In this document: positions 28,724 through 41,567 of the stretch, one piece after another
How the letters are laid out: every line of letters starts with the position of its first letter
Position numbering within the stretch: position 1 is the stretch's first letter
Assembly (NCBI GenBank): GCA_028274465.1
Contig: CM051458.1
Coordinates: 53,309,253 to 53,373,252 of the forward strand
Length of the DNA: 64,000 bases
Reading direction: 5' to 3'
Source of the DNA: Plantago ovata
Taxonomy: Eukaryota; Streptophyta; Magnoliopsida; Lamiales; Plantaginaceae
Translations under genes and position numbers: made by a program
The notes under the pieces: generated by a model
Seen by the model: only the letters and a program-made list of their open reading frames with translations
What the model was told of the DNA's origin: nothing
Database searches by the model: none

Positions 28724-30876
28724 CTATCTCTTCTTTTTGCGGATACTAGCCTTCCCCTTCATTGATCTCCTTTCCATGCCACGAACCTGTGAATAAGAAA
28801 GAATATAGGCTGCAAGACCACAGTAGTGAGTAGTAATATCAGGCGGTTCAGGTGGATCAGGTATGGCTTGCAACACGTGTTGCTTGCCATCCACTTCGAT
28901 AGTGCAAGTTCTTTGGTAAATGTCCATCACGGAGCGTAGTTTGGTCAAGAACGTTTGCCCTAAGAGTATGACATCCCCCGTTCCAGGTGCAGACGCCGGC
29001 ATAACTACAAAATTGGTGTATATAGATGCTTCACCAATCTTGACCAACACATTTTTCACAACGCCCTCGGGTCTCATAAAGGATCCATCCGCCAGTTGCA
29101 CAATAGCCCTTTGCTCAGATAGTTTTCCAAGGTTGCTCTTTTCAAACACATTCAAAGGAATTATGTTCGAGTAGGATCCCGTGTCTAGTGTGGCACGGAC
29201 ATCATCAAGCTCACTAATCCCTACCTTAACATCGAAACTTTTAGGGAGTGGTTCGGGATCCTCTTGCTCCTCATCACTTACGTCAGAACCAAGGTCCTTC
29301 TCTTCTTCCTCAGCCTGTAGAAGTTCTTCCTTCATGCAACACTCGCACCTAACAATCTTCTTGATGGTGATTTCGTCAGGTACATCACCAGCCAATGTAA
29401 TGGCATTCGACTTCACAGTGTTGCTAGGCAGCTTGCCTTGCTCCCTACTTGCTCCTCGGTCGATCAACTCTTGCATCTTTTGATGGGCAAGCCTAGTGCT
29501 CTCTTCCAACCTATCAAGCCTTGCCCTAGTCTTCTCGGAATCTTCTTCATAACGTTTGAGAAAACTTTGTGTGTGATCGACCATCTTTTGCAAGTTCTCC
29601 ATCAGTTGAGCCGACTTCGACTTCGGTGGCTCTTTCGGAGCGGGGTTTTCGCAGTGGTCATTACCATAGTTCAGCCTACTACGGTCTTGGTTAGGTCCAT
29701 AAGTTTGGTTAGCCGGTGCATATCCTTGATTGTTACGGTATCCCCTTCTCCAAAATCCACCTCGAGGATTCCTACCGTCTTGTCCGTAGCTAACTTCTTG
29801 AGCACCAAACTCCGTAGCAAAGGCTTCTTCTTCGCCTCCTCGAGCCCAGTTGCCATCATCGTATGCCAGCTCCGATCTACACATATGAGCCCCATGCCCA
29901 TAGTTCTTGCATATTCTGCATACTTCATTCGAAACAGTTGTTCCGGTGGCGCTCTTGAGGAGTTGCTTCAATTCGTTGGTAAAGCACTCGAATTGATCCC
30001 CATTCCCCCTGTACATAGGGGCTTCTTGAGTCGGTGGAGCTTCAGGTCCACGTCTCCTAACCATTGCTCTTGGGTCCTTGAACTGCGAACCCTTAGCAAG
30101 CCTTTCGAAAACTGCCCAGACGGCTTCTCCGGTTTCCTCCCAAATATTGCCTCGGCATTGAAATCCACCACTTGTTGGTTCTCGAAGGTTAGTCCATTGT
30201 AGAAGTGTTGGAATAGGTCGGAAAGTTCAAAACCATGGTGAGGGCACTTGTTCGTGAGATCTTGGAACCTCTCGAACGCGGTGTAGATGGTCTCATCATA
30301 GTCCTGCTTGAATCCAGTGATCTGCGCCTTTAGCACGGTAGTCAAGGTGTGAGGAAAGTATTTCTCCATGAAAGCTGAAAAAACCTTCTCCCAAGTGTCC
30401 AGCGAGCCTGCTGGAAGAGAACTTAACCATGACTTGGCTTTGTCGCCAAGTCCCATAGCAAAAACCTTCATCCTTAACTCATCCGTTGTTATGTCAGCTC
30501 CGGGTCGTGGGAGTTGGTTGACGAAATCATCGATATCGTGCAAGTACCCCATCACTTCTTCCCTTGATAAGCCATAGAACCTCGGAAGTTGTTGGAATGC
30601 GTGGTTCTTGATCTCCAGATCTCGGGTTGCAGACGAAAGAACAATCGTCGGTCCCCTCATACGATCCTTGGTGGGTTGAACCCATGCCTTCAGTGGTCTA
30701 GTTTCTGCCATTCCGTCGATTTCCTTGAAGAGACTGAGTAGAGATTCAGAGAAATCGGTTTCCTCTATTTCCTCTAGTGCGCGCCTTTCAAGTAGTCGCC
30801 TTCTTTGGTGGTAGACTCTGTCGATCTCAGCAATTGAATCAGCAAGCGGTGTTCCTGCAGAACGTGTATGCGGCAT
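28724..30876 (-). pseudogene. gag-pro: gag-protease of element E, one frameshift
   Basis: ATG at 30876 (MPHTRSAGTPLADSIAEIDR). Gag reads to the VDF of the VVDFQCRG block, where one missing G near 30165 shifts the frame. The second frame (from 30064) carries CRICKNYGHGAHMC, the coiled coil, protease (VRATLDTGSYSNIIPLNVFE; VILLGQTFLTKL) and the basic C-terminus to the TAG at 28724. It would be fully open but for that one base. Protease active-site DTG is intact. Confidence 0.92.
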
Positions 30877-31024
30877 ACACTATCTGTAACAGACTAGAAA
30901 ATGTGATTAGAAACAGACTAGGAAAGCAGTATCAGAGAGAGATTAAAAAGGAAAACTAAAACTAGTAGAATTAGGAATCTAAAGCTGAAAATATAAACAA
31001 ATTAAACAGAAAAAAGGAGTATAG

Positions 31025-31042
31025 TCCCCGACAACGGCGCCA
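31025..31042 (-). promoter_or_regulatory. E primer-binding site
   Basis: Minus strand TGGCGCCGTTGTCGGGGA, the tRNA-Asp site with one C to T change, 3 bp from the LTR. Confidence 0.88.
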
Positions 31043-31045
31043 ATT

Positions 31046-31767
31046 TGATGAACGTGCGGATGTCGTGCTCCGAATTCAAGCAAATAAATTTGTAATTAGC
31101 CAAAGGCAATCCACAACTACAACGAAAACCGTAGTGTAGCAGTAGAATGACTCGAGTGTCGTTCTCTCAGAACTATAACTAGCTTTATCTATTTAACAAG
31201 AGAATATAAAACAGCAGACAGATAGCAAAAGGGGGTTTCTAGCAGATAATGGAGATTGGTGATAGTATGGTCCTTCTTAACATAACGAGTCGATAATCAT
31301 GCATCAATTCCTCGGTCTTGCATAGAGATCTTTGAATCAATCTAGTGTCCTGTTGCAAATTTTAAGCACTACGAAGATAATTGGTCTGACAAGTCAATCA
31401 CTATTGTCCTAATGTGTTCCGTAATTATTCAACACTACGAAGATAATTGGTCTGATGGTCGACAAGTGTCCAATTGTGCATAATAATTAATACAACATAC
31501 GAGAATTTAGGTTGTGTCTGATCAACGAAATAAAGCAAAGACACGGAGTATAATGCGCGATATAGCCATTAGCATGATTATCTTCCCTTCGCTAAGAATT
31601 CACATACTACCACCAACGATAAGTTTAGCTACTCATAATAGGCATGCAATCAACAGAAATCATAGAAGAAAACATATTGAAAGATATATAAAATAAGTAG
31701 ATTAAACTGTAAGATACAAGTTACCGAAGGTTGTCATTCTCCGTAGAATTGCGGTCCTACGAGCTCC
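31046..31767 (-). repeat. E 5' LTR, first part
   Basis: Matches 25955 onward (TGATGAACGTGCGG...). It stops at GCTCC (31763-31767), where F is inserted, and resumes after the duplicated GCTCC at 37290-37294. Confidence 0.92.
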
Positions 31768-33026
31768 TGATGAATGTGTATTTTACACTTTCATTCGAGT
31801 CTTTTTCACCTATTTTAGCTATCCTCTATGTTAATTTAGCTATATTTTAGTACATTTTATTAGAATAGTGTCACGTTTCCCTTTAGATTTTATTTTACAG
31901 GTTTTGGTTGAAATTCGGGGATTTCCGGGCAATTATATTGAAGTTGACAAGGAATTGGTGTTCCACAAGCCTATTTGGAGTATCTGAAGGTTTCCGGATA
32001 GGATTTGAAGTCTAGAGGCCGAATCTGGAGGTTAGAAGGATACTAGAAGTCATAAACCGAGTCCGAAAAGGTGAAGAAATCCAAAACCGCGTCGAAAACA
32101 TGGAAATTCCGCGAAATTACTGGGGGGCGAACCGCCGCAGCATGGGACGAACCGCCCCGGAGTTTTTTCGGGCCTATATATAGTGCTCAGTTTTCTCTCC
32201 GAAAATGATATCTTTCCAAGCCTACTTTCTCACCTCTCTCTATAGTTTTAGGTAGGAACTTCCCGGGGCCTGTCCTGGGAGTTCCATAGCTTAGGGGATA
32301 CTTTTTCATAGCAGATTGGAGCTCGTAGGACCACAATCATCCGGAGATTGACAACCTTCGGTAACTTTGTATCTTACAGTTTTTATCTACTTATTTTATC
32401 TTCTTTCAATATGTTTTCTTCTATGATTTCTATTGATTGCATGCCTATTATGAGTAGCTATATTTATCATTGGTGGTAGTATGTGAATTCTTAGCGAGGG
32501 AAGATAATCATGCTAATGGCTATATCGCGCATTATACTCCGTGTCATTGCTTTATTTCGTTGATCAGTTGTAACCAAAATTCTCGTATGTTGTATTGATC
32601 ATTATGCACACTTGGACACTTGTCGACCATCAGACCAATTATCTTCGTAGTGTTGAATAATTACGGAACACATTAGGACGTTAGTTGTTGACAAGTCAGA
32701 CCAAATTATCTTCGTAGTGCTTAATACTTGCAACAGGACACTAGATTGATTCAAAGATCTCTATGCAAGACCGAGGAATTTATGCATGATTATCGACCCA
32801 TTATGTTAAGAAGGACCATACTATCACCAATCTCCATTATCTGCTTGAAACCCCCTATTGCTTTCTAACTGCTGTTTTATATTATCTTGTGAAATAGATA
32901 AAGCTAGTATAGTCTTGAGAGAACGACACACGAGTCATTCTACTGCTACACTACGGTTTTCGTTGTAGTTGTGGATTGCCTTTGGCTAATTACAAATTTA
33001 TTTGACTGAATCTGACACGTTCGTCA
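31768..33026 (+). repeat. F 5' LTR
   Basis: 1259 bp. Palindromes at about 32121-32160, then CTATATATAG. Carries the duplicated CTTCGTAGTG unit, as in E and A. Confidence 0.92.
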
Positions 33027-33300
33027 AATTGGCGCCGTTGCCGGGGTCTATACTCCTTTTTTCTATTTAATTTGTTTATATTTTCAGCATTCAACCCCCA
33101 GAACAGCTCTTGGATTGTCTCTCAAAAATTTCACTTTCTTACCATATTTCTTTCCACCTATCTTCTTCAGTAAATTCATCTAATCTGATCTTGGTTACCT
33201 TGCGTATTTGTGCTCTCGAAATTTTTGGTTATATTGTGTTTGATTACGCTAATAGAACTAACTTTTAGTTTTGAGTTACTCTTACTACAGACATACAGGT

Positions 33301-34618
33301 ATGATGTCCATGCGCGCTCGCATGACACCCCAATTCTCGCAGGTGAGGAGAGGATCATCCATATACCTGGAAGACGAGTTAAGGAGGTATGAGGTGACGG
33401 AGTCCATGGTGAGGTACTTACCGAGGTACGAAGATGGAGTAGGGATGGACCCATGGAGTTTCATTCGATCCTATGAGGAGGAAATAGAAAGAATTCCAGC
33501 AGAAGGGTTTACTAAAGACCAATTATGCAGGAAACTATTTTCTTTTGCTCTTGGGTATGAGCCGAGGCGTTGGATTGCAAGGTTTGAACCAGGATCGCTG
33601 AAAACTTGGGGCTAAGTAGTAGAGGAGTTCTTGGCGCGGTTCATGCCTTATCATGAGACGATTGCCTTACGTGATAGGATCCAATATTTCGAGCAAGGAG
33701 AGTATGAGCAGTTTTGTGACGCCTACGAACGTTTTGAGATGTATAAACGTGAGTGCCCCCATCACCGTTTCGAAGATGGGGAGTTGATTTGGTGCTTCGT
33801 GAAGAGGAACGACTTAGAGTGGATCGGTTGAGCGGCGGTCTGGGAGAATGTACGGTCGACGAGGCAGAAGAAGTCCTCCGTAAGTACGCCAGAGGTTCAA
33901 CACAATCCGATGAGGTCATACCAATTCACATCACCGCAAAGGAAGTAGATCGAGGTGAAGCAGGAAGCTCATCCGAGGAGTATTTTGAAGCCGAAGAAAT
34001 CAATAAGGAAGATGAAATTGCACATGCCGAGCAAGTTGAAGATGACCTTCGTATAGCAAAAGTTGTTGAAGAAGTTAAAGTAACTGAGCATCTTACGGAA
34101 GAGTTCAACTTGTTGAATTGTACTGGAGTAGAAGAGGTTCAAGAACTTGAAGAGGAGAAAGGATTGGAAGGCGACGCCCTCTGGAGGTGGGGGGCGAGTC
34201 GCCCAGCATGGGGGGAGAACCGCCTCCCATGAACAGTGAGCTGGATGACCCCAGCTCCCCTGTTCCTTTACTCGCAGACATTCGTAGCAATCCAAAGCCA
34301 CTTCCTTCCGTTACTACTGAGGTTCTTAAGTACAAAGAGGTGAATCTACTCCTCCAAGGTGGAAAGCTTGACAAGCAAGATGCACAGGAGCCACCACTAA
34401 ACAAGCACCTCGATGAAGTCAAAGTGAATGTCCTCCTATTGATGAAGTCCTTATTGGATATGCCTGCAAAGCAACCCAGTCCATTCAGCATGGTGAGATC
34501 TTTGACGCTTCCTAGGTCTCTTTGCTACATCGGACCAAGAGAATGGCGGCCACCGTGGGGAGGTACTCTTGAGTACATTCTTGAATACTCAGCCGACCGA
34601 GGCCAAACCGTTCGGTAA
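33301..34618 (+). pseudogene. gag: Divergent gag of element F
   Basis: Starts MMSMRARMTPQFSQ. The Gag core is recognisable by position and pattern (FEPGSLKTWG, VEEFLARFMPYHET, YERFEMYKRECPHH) but is far from the Gag of the other copies. No zinc knuckle or protease is seen. An in-frame TAA at 33613, then two frame changes, lead through an acidic segment (AEEINKEDEIAHAEQVEDD) and a Pro/Leu segment to a TAA at 34616. GC palindromes of the LTR type (about 34185-34230) lie inside this region. Confidence 0.75.
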
Positions 34619-36062
34619 CATCTAGTATCACTTTTTATTTACTCATTCTCTTTTGCTAGGGACTAGCTTAAGTTTCATGAGGGGGATGGGATGTGAACCA
34701 TGATGTTAAGTATTGTTTGGCTTTGTGATGTTGAGTATGGTATCTTGTTTTTTAATTGCATTTGCACGTTTACTGCTTTCCTAGGATAGTCTTGCATGTT
34801 TTATATGGAGTTTATTGCCGAATTTTTTGAACTTTTTTATTGGGTAGATCAACTAACTATGCCATTAATCGTATGCTTCATCTCTATGAATTTGTTTGAG
34901 GTTTTTCTCGCTTGGCTTGTCACATTTATGTATTGCACTTAGTTAAGCATGGTAGTCTCGACATCACTTAGTGGTGTTTTCTCTACTGCGGTTCACGAAG
35001 GCCTTTATAATAGGATGATGCATGTTAGGGTCTTATGGTTGTTTCCCGAGTAATTATGTACCTAAGAGGCAACAAGTCTTCACCATGCTTTGAGATTGCT
35101 AAATGCCTAGGAAGGAGGTAGTGTGAGGTTGTGTGATCCTTTATTTATAACCTATTCTTCCGAATAGGTTTGGGGAGGGGGTTACACCATCGTAGACTTG
35201 TTTCTGTTTTTCATTTTCGTATCGTGAGTTTATTTTCCTTTTTCGTGAATTTTGTATTCCAACCTATTCTTTCGAATAGGTTTGGGGAACTCGTGTGAGT
35301 CATTTTGTTTCTCTTTTTGTTATGTTACTGCTGGCTAGAAAAATCGAAAAAAAAGAAAGAAAAATTCCAGAAAAAAAAAGAAAAAGAAAAAATCTGGAAA
35401 GAAAAAAAAAGAGAAGACCCCAAAAACGCAAAGAAGGGTCCAAAAAAAAAAGAAAGCCAAATAGTAGTTTAGCAAAGTTCGAGTCTTTTCCATTTTTCGT
35501 ATTGTTCGTAATCGTGTTTTTCTATTTTTATCTTTTTTGTCTTGAGTGTCATATGTTCTAGACCACCCTCGTCCTGCCATTCAGGAAGTGGTGAATAGGT
35601 TAAGACTTTACTTAAAAGATGGGTAGAATAGGGGAGTGTAATCTTTTATAGGGAACCCTCCTTCGTTTGATGAGAGCCAGTACTGGTTCGACCTCTTTCT
35701 GAGGAAAAGTCTTAACATGGTGGAACAGCAGTAAGTCCTCAGTTTCATAGGCACGGGACAACCATTCGTATCTTAGCATGCTTCATTACGTCGCCACTGA
35801 CTAGGTCCAGGTAGAGAATGTTACGAGAGACTATCTTGTCTTGACATAAGTGCTTACGTGGATGTGTATAAGTCAATCGAGGTATTCTTCAACCTAAATT
35901 CATGCTTTGATTTATATGGTTTTTGTTCATATATTATTTGGTAAATTCAGTAGATTAGTTCATTTTATTTGGCATGAAACTCCATTTTGTATCTTGCATG
36001 TTTTTTGTATTAGAGTCTAGCTTAGTTGCTTGAGGACAAGCAAAGGTTCGGTTTGGGGAGTT
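34619..36062 (+). mobile_element. F tail
   Basis: Common family tail: both hairpins (35149-35170, 35261-35282), purine tract (35338-35462), polypurine tract. It joins the gag region at CTCAGCC, with no ORF2 between. I see no gene in it. Confidence 0.85.
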
Positions 36063-37289
36063 TGATGAATGTGTATTTTACACTTTCATTCGAGTCTTTT
36101 TCACCTATTTTAGCTATCCTCTATGTTAATTTAGCTATATTTTAGTACATTTTATTAGAATAGTGTCGCGTTTCCCTTTAGATTTTATTTTACAGGTTTT
36201 GGTTGAAATTCGGGGATTTCCGGGCAATTATATTGAAGTTGACAAGGAATTGGTGTTCCAGAAGCCTATTTGGAGTATCTGAAGGTTTCCGGATAGGATT
36301 TGAAGTCTAGGGGCCGAATCTGGAGGTTAGAAGGCTACTAGAAGTCATAAACCGAGTCCGAAAAGGTGAAGAAATCCAAAACCGCGTCGAAAACACGGAA
36401 ATTCCGCGAAATTACTGGGGGGCGAACCGCCCCGGAGTTTTTTCGGGCCTACTTTGTTTTCTCTCCGAAAATGATATCTTTCCAAGCCTACTTTCTCACC
36501 TCTCTCTATAGTTTTAGGTAGGAACTTCCCGGGGCCTGTCCTGGGAGTTCCATAGCTTAGGGATAATTTTTCATAGCAGATTGGAGCTCGTAGGACCACA
36601 ATCATCCGGAGATTGACAACCTTCGGTAACTTTGTATCTTACAGTTTTTATCTACTTATTTTATCTTCTTTCAATATGTTTTCTTCTATGATTTCTATTG
36701 ATTGCATGCCTATTATGAGTAGCTAAATTTATCATTGGTGGTAGTATGTGAATTCTTAGCGAGGGAAGATAATCATGCTAATGGCTATATCGCGCATTAT
36801 ACTCCGTGTCATTGCTTTATTTCGTTGATTAGTTGTAACCAAAATTCTCGTATGTTGTATTGATCATTATGCACACTTGGACACTTGTCGACCATCAGAC
36901 CAATTATCTTCGTAGTGTTGAATAATTACGGAACACATTAGGACGTTAGTTGTGACAAGTCAGACCAAATTATCTTCGTAGTGCTTAATACTTGCAACAG
37001 GACACTAGATGATTCAAAGATCTCTATGCAAGACCGAGGAATTTATGCATGATTATCGACCCATTATGTTAAGAAGGACCATACTATCACCAATCTCCAT
37101 TATCTGCTTGAAACACCCTATTGCTTTCTAACTGCTGTTTTATATTATCTTGTGAAATAGATAAAGCTAGTATAGTCTTGAGAGAACGACACTCGAGTCA
37201 TTCTACTGCTACACTACGGTTTTCGTTGTAGTTGTGGATTGCCTTTGGCTAATTACAAATTTATTTGACTGAATCTGACACGTTCGTCA
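36063..37289 (+). repeat. F 3' LTR (TATA box deleted)
   Basis: 1227 bp. Relative to the 5' LTR it has lost one palindrome unit (between two GGCGAACCGCC words) and the CTATATATAGTGCTCAG stretch (about 36449). Confidence 0.9.
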
Positions 37290-37883
37290 GCTCCAATCTG
37301 CTATGAAAAAGTATCCCCTAAGCTACAGAACTCCCAGGACAGGCCCCGGGAAGTTCCTACCTAAAACTATAGAGAGAGGTGAGAAAGTAGGTCTGAAAAG
37401 ATATGATTTTCGGAGAAAACTGAGCAACTATATATAGGCCCCGAAATACTGTGGAGCGGTTCGCCCCACACACCGGCGGTTCGCCCGGTGTGGGGCGGTT
37501 CGCCCCACCTCTGGCGCGGTTCGCCCCAGAGAGTTTTTCGCGGAATTCTGCGTTTTCGACGCGTTTTTGGATTTCTTCCCCTTTTCGTACTCGGTTTCTG
37601 ACTTCTAGTAGCCTTCTAACCTCCAGATTCGGCCCCTAGACTCCAAATCCCATCCGGAAACCTTCAGATACTCCAAATAGGTTTCTGGAACACCAATTCC
37701 TTGTCAACTTCAATATAATTGCCCGGAAATCTTCGAATTTCAACCAAAACCTGTAAAATAAAATCTAAAGGGAAACGTGACACTATTCTAATAAAATGCA
37801 TTAAGATATAGTTAAATTACCATAGAGGATAGCTAAAATAGGTGAAAAAGACTCGAATGAAAGTGTAAAATACACGTTCATCA
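37290..37883 (-). repeat. E 5' LTR, second part (with F's TSD)
   Basis: Resumes the E LTR after F (GCTCCAATCTGCTATG), with TATA box and palindromes (about 37450-37530), and ends CACGTTCATCA at 37883. E's TSD GGTAG follows (37884-37888). Confidence 0.92.
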
Positions 37884-37888
37884 GGTAG

Positions 37889-38322
37889 AATAGGGGAGTG
37901 TTAGCTTTTTTAGGGAACCCTCCTTCGTTTGATGAGAGCCAGTATTGGTTCGACCTCTTTGAGGAAAAGTCTTAACTTGGTGAACAGTAGTAAGTCCTCA
38001 GTTTCATAGGCACGGGGACAACCATTCGTATTTTAACATATTTCATTACGTCGTCACTGACTAGGTCCAGGTAGAGAACGTTACGAGAGACTATCTTGTC
38101 TTGACATAAGTGCTTATGTGAATGTGTATGAGTCAATCGAGGCATTCTTCAACCTATATTCATGTTATGATTTGTATCGTTTTTGCTCATATGTTTTTTG
38201 ATGATTCAATAGATAAGTTCATTTCATTTGGCATGAGACCCCATTTTTTGTGTTGCATTGTTTTTTGCATTAGAGTCTAGCTTAGTTGCTTGAGGACAAG
38301 CAAAGGTTCGGTTTGGGGAGTT
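37889..38322 (+). mobile_element. Tail of element G (right part)
   Basis: Continues the sequence broken at 25954, ending in the polypurine tract (38310-38322). Non-coding. Confidence 0.85.
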
Positions 38323-39046
38323 TGATGAACGTGTATTTTAAACTTTCATTCGAGTCTTTTTTCACCAATTTAGCTATCCTCTATGTTAATTTAGCTATAT
38401 TTTAGTGCATTTTATTAGAATAATGTCACGCTTCCCTTTAGTTTGTATTTTACAGGTTTTGGGTGAGAAATGAGGTTTTCCGGGCAATTATATTGAAGTA
38501 GACAAGGAATTGGTGTTCCGAAGGCCTATTTAGAGTATCTAGAAGATTCCGGATAGGATTTGAAGTCTAGGGGTCGAGTTTGAAGGCTAAAAGGTCACTA
38601 GAAAGCAAAAACCGAGTCTGAAAAGGAAAAGAAATCAAAAACGCGTCCAAGGCCGGCTGGAGGTCCCGGGCGACTCGCCCGGGACGTGGGGCGGTTCAGA
38701 CCTTTCATACTTTCTCAGACCTGCCGAATACCTATATATGTGAGCTCATTTTCTCCGTTTTTCATACTTTCTCAGACCTTTTCTCTCACCTTTCTCATTA
38801 GTTTTTAGTAGGAATTCTCCAAGCCTGTTCTGGAGATTCTTAGCATAGGAGATACTTTTTCTTATCGTTTTGGAGCTTGTAGATCGCGATTCTTCGGAGA
38901 TTGACAACTTTGGTAACATGTATCTTTACAGTTTTCTATTTATATTTATTTATCTTTCAACATGTTTTCATTCCATCTTGCTATGATTTCTTTTGATTGA
39001 AAGGACATCTATGATAGCTAAACTTATCGTTGGTGATAGTATGTGA
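38323..39046 (+). repeat. 3' LTR of element G, cut by gap
   Basis: TGATGAACGTG start. The palindrome array is shortened, and a segment of about 25 nt (AGACCTTTCATACTTTCTC...) from downstream is duplicated into it at about 38697-38722. TATATATG box at about 38733. The last 100 nt before the gap have several apparent one-base deletions. The right end is missing. Confidence 0.88.
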
Positions 39047-39146
39047 NNNNNNNNNNNNNNNNNNNNNNNNNNNNNNNNNNNNNNNNNNNNNNNNNNNNNN
39101 NNNNNNNNNNNNNNNNNNNNNNNNNNNNNNNNNNNNNNNNNNNNNN
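39047..39146. other. Assembly gap of 100 N
   Basis: Exactly 100 N between an LTR that is not finished and the TSD of element B four bases later. The true missing sequence is probably several kb. Confidence 0.99.
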
Positions 39147-39155
39147 CGGCATCTG

Positions 39156-40157
39156 TGATGAACCGGAATTTGTCAGCCAAAGCCAATTCACAACTACAAC
39201 GAAAAACCGATAGTGTAGCAGAAAATAAACCTCGAGTGGTCGATCTCTATGGACTATAACTAGCTTTATCTAATCTAACTTAAACTATAAAATCAACAAC
39301 GACTTAGCACAGGTTTTTCTTATCAAGATAATGGAAGTTAGTGATAGTATGATCATTCAAAGCATAGATGGTTAATAATCATGCATGAAGTACCCGATCG
39401 TTTTGCATAGAGATCTTTGATCATGAATTGTCCAATGTGTTACGTTTTATTCAACACTACGAAGATAGAGGACTTAGATAGATCAAAGAAATAAAGCAAT
39501 AACTCAAAGTCTGATTCGCATTACCGCCATCATGCACAATTAAGAACCCTCGCTAAGAAATCACATGCTATCACCAACGATGGATTTAGCTACTCATAGA
39601 TGTCATGCAATCAACAAAAATCATAGCAAGAGTGAATGAAAACATGTTGAAAGATATATAAATATAAATAGAAAAATCGTGAGATACAATGTTACCGAAG
39701 GTTGTCAATCTCCGAAGAATCGCGATCTCACAAGATCCAAATCGATAAGAAAAATTGTCTCCTATGCTAAGAATTCCCAGAACAGGCTCTGGAGAATTCC
39801 TACCTAAAACTAATGAGAAAGGTATGAAAAAAGGTCTGAGAAAGTATGAAAAACGTAGACAAACAGCAACTATATATAGGTGTTCGGCAGGCATGGGCGA
39901 GTCGCCCACATACCGGGCGAACCGCCTGGTGTGGGGCGAACCGCCCCACATCCCGGGCGAATCGCCCGGGAGATTCAGTCGGTGAGAGATGCGTTTTCGA
40001 TGCGTTTTTGGATTTCTTTTCCTTTTCGGACTCGTTTTTTGCTTTCTAGTGACCTTTTATCGTTCAGACTCGACCCCTAGACTTCAAATCCTATCCGAAA
40101 TCTTCTAGATACTCCAAAAATGTCCTCGGAACACCGATTCTTCATTCTCTTCAAAAA
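39156..40157 (-). repeat. B 3' LTR, truncated
   Basis: TGATGAACCGG start. It matches 54830 onward, but about 170 bp of the U3 end and the polypurine tract are gone: the sequence jumps within an A-run at about 40152-40158 to internal tail. Several single-base differences near the gap look like consensus errors. Confidence 0.88.
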
Positions 40158-41567
40158 ATGGAGTCTCAGGCCAAATGAAATGAACTAATCTATTGAATCT
40201 ATCAAAAAACATAGTGAACAAAAACCATACAAATCATAACATGGATATAGGTTGAAGAATGCCTCGATTGACCCATACACATTCACATAGGCACTTGTGT
40301 CAAACAAGATAGTCTCTCGTAACATTCTCTACCTGGACCTAGTCAGTGACGACGTAATGAAACATGTTAAAATACGAATGGTTGTCCCGTGCCTATGAAA
40401 CTGAGGACTTACTGCTGCTCACCAAGTTAAGACTTTTCCTCAAAGAGGTCGAACCAATACTGGCTCTCATCAAACGAAGTAGGGTTCCCTAAAAAAGATA
40501 ACACTCCCCTATTCTACCCATCTCTCAAGCAAACCCTTAAACTATTCACCACTTCCTGAATGGCAGGACGAGGGTGGTCTAAAACAGATGACACTCAAAC
40601 AAACAAAAGACAAAATTACAACTCGATTACGAACATTACAAGAATTGAAAAATGAGACAAACACTTTACTATACTGCTTTTTGGCTTCTTTTCTTTTGAC
40701 CCTTCTTTGATATTTTGGGTCTTTTCTTTTTTTCTTTTTTTCTTTTCCATTTTTTTTTCTTTTTTCAATTTTTTTTTTTAGCCAGCAGTAGCATAACGAA
40801 AAAGAAATTACAACGACACACAAACGACCTCCCCAAACCTATTCGAAAGAATAAGTTGGAGTACAAACTTTACGAAAAAGGAAAATAAACTCACAACACA
40901 CACTAAAAATCGAAAAACAAGTCTAATGATAGCGTAACCCCCTCCCCAAACCTATTCGAAAGAATAGGTTGCAAACAAAGGATCACACAATCTCACACTA
41001 CCTCCTTCCTAGGCATTTAGCAATCTCAAAGCAAGGTGAAGACTTGTTGCCTCTTAGGTACATAATTACTCGGGAAAACAACCATAACATCCTAACATGC
41101 ATCATCCTATTATAAAGGTCTTCGTGAATCGCAGTAGAGAAAACACCACTAAGTGATGTCGAGACTACCAAGCTTAACTAAGCGCAATACATAAATTTGA
41201 CAAGCCAAGCGAGAAAAACTTCAAACATATTCATAGAGATGAAGCATATGATTAATGTCATAATTAGTTAATCTACCCAATAAAAAAGTTCAAAAAGTTT
41301 GGCAATAAACTCCACATAAAACATGCAAGATTATACTAGGATGAATGTAGTGTATGCAACTAAATACTAAGAAAGCGGTAAACGTGCAAATGCAAATGCA
41401 AACGGATAAAACATGCAAGGTACTAAACTCATCCTACCAATGGCAAGCTCCAAACTTCCAACACTAGTTCACTTAAATCACATCCCCCCTCATGAATTTA
41501 AAGCTAGTCCCTAGCAATAAGAGAATGAGGAAATAAGATGTGATACTAGATGTTACCGTGTGGTTTG
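40158..41567 (-). mobile_element. B tail
   Basis: Common tail on the minus strand: purine tract (about 40676-40780), paired hairpins (40836-40857, one mismatch; 40949-40970) and sequence leading to ORF2. Non-coding. Confidence 0.85.

Larger units (their letters stand above)
31768..37289 (+). mobile_element. Athila-like element F with a different gag
   Basis: LTRs 31768-33026 and 36063-37289, TSD GCTCC (31763-31767 and 37290-37294), tRNA-Asp PBS 33030-33046, polypurine tract 36050-36062. Both LTRs end CGTTCGTCA, a variant private to this element, which confirms they are a pair. The tail is the common family tail but the coding region is a different, divergent gag. No ORF2, RT or integrase. 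Confidence 0.92.
25955..37883 (-). mobile_element. Athila-like element E (carries F in its 5' LTR)
   Basis: Minus-strand element with TSD GGTAG (25950-25954 and 37884-37888). 3' LTR 25955-27255. 5' LTR 31046-31767, continued 37295-37883 around element F. tRNA-Asp PBS at 31025-31042. It encodes only gag-protease and has no ORF2. With F removed it is about 6.4 kb. Confidence 0.92.
1250..39046 (+). mobile_element. Athila-like non-autonomous element G (host of Sirevirus, E and F)
   Basis: Reconstructed as LTR 1250-2557, gag-protease 2703-3293 continued 23298-24861, tail 24862-25954 continued 37889-38322, and 3' LTR 38323 to the gap. Two insertions interrupt it, each with a 5-bp TSD. With them removed G is only about 6 kb. 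It lacks RT, RNase H and integrase, and has also lost the accessory ORF2. Its two flanking LTRs are visibly diverged, so it is one of the older copies, or it recombined with its neighbour Z, with which it shares the left LTR. Confidence 0.8.
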
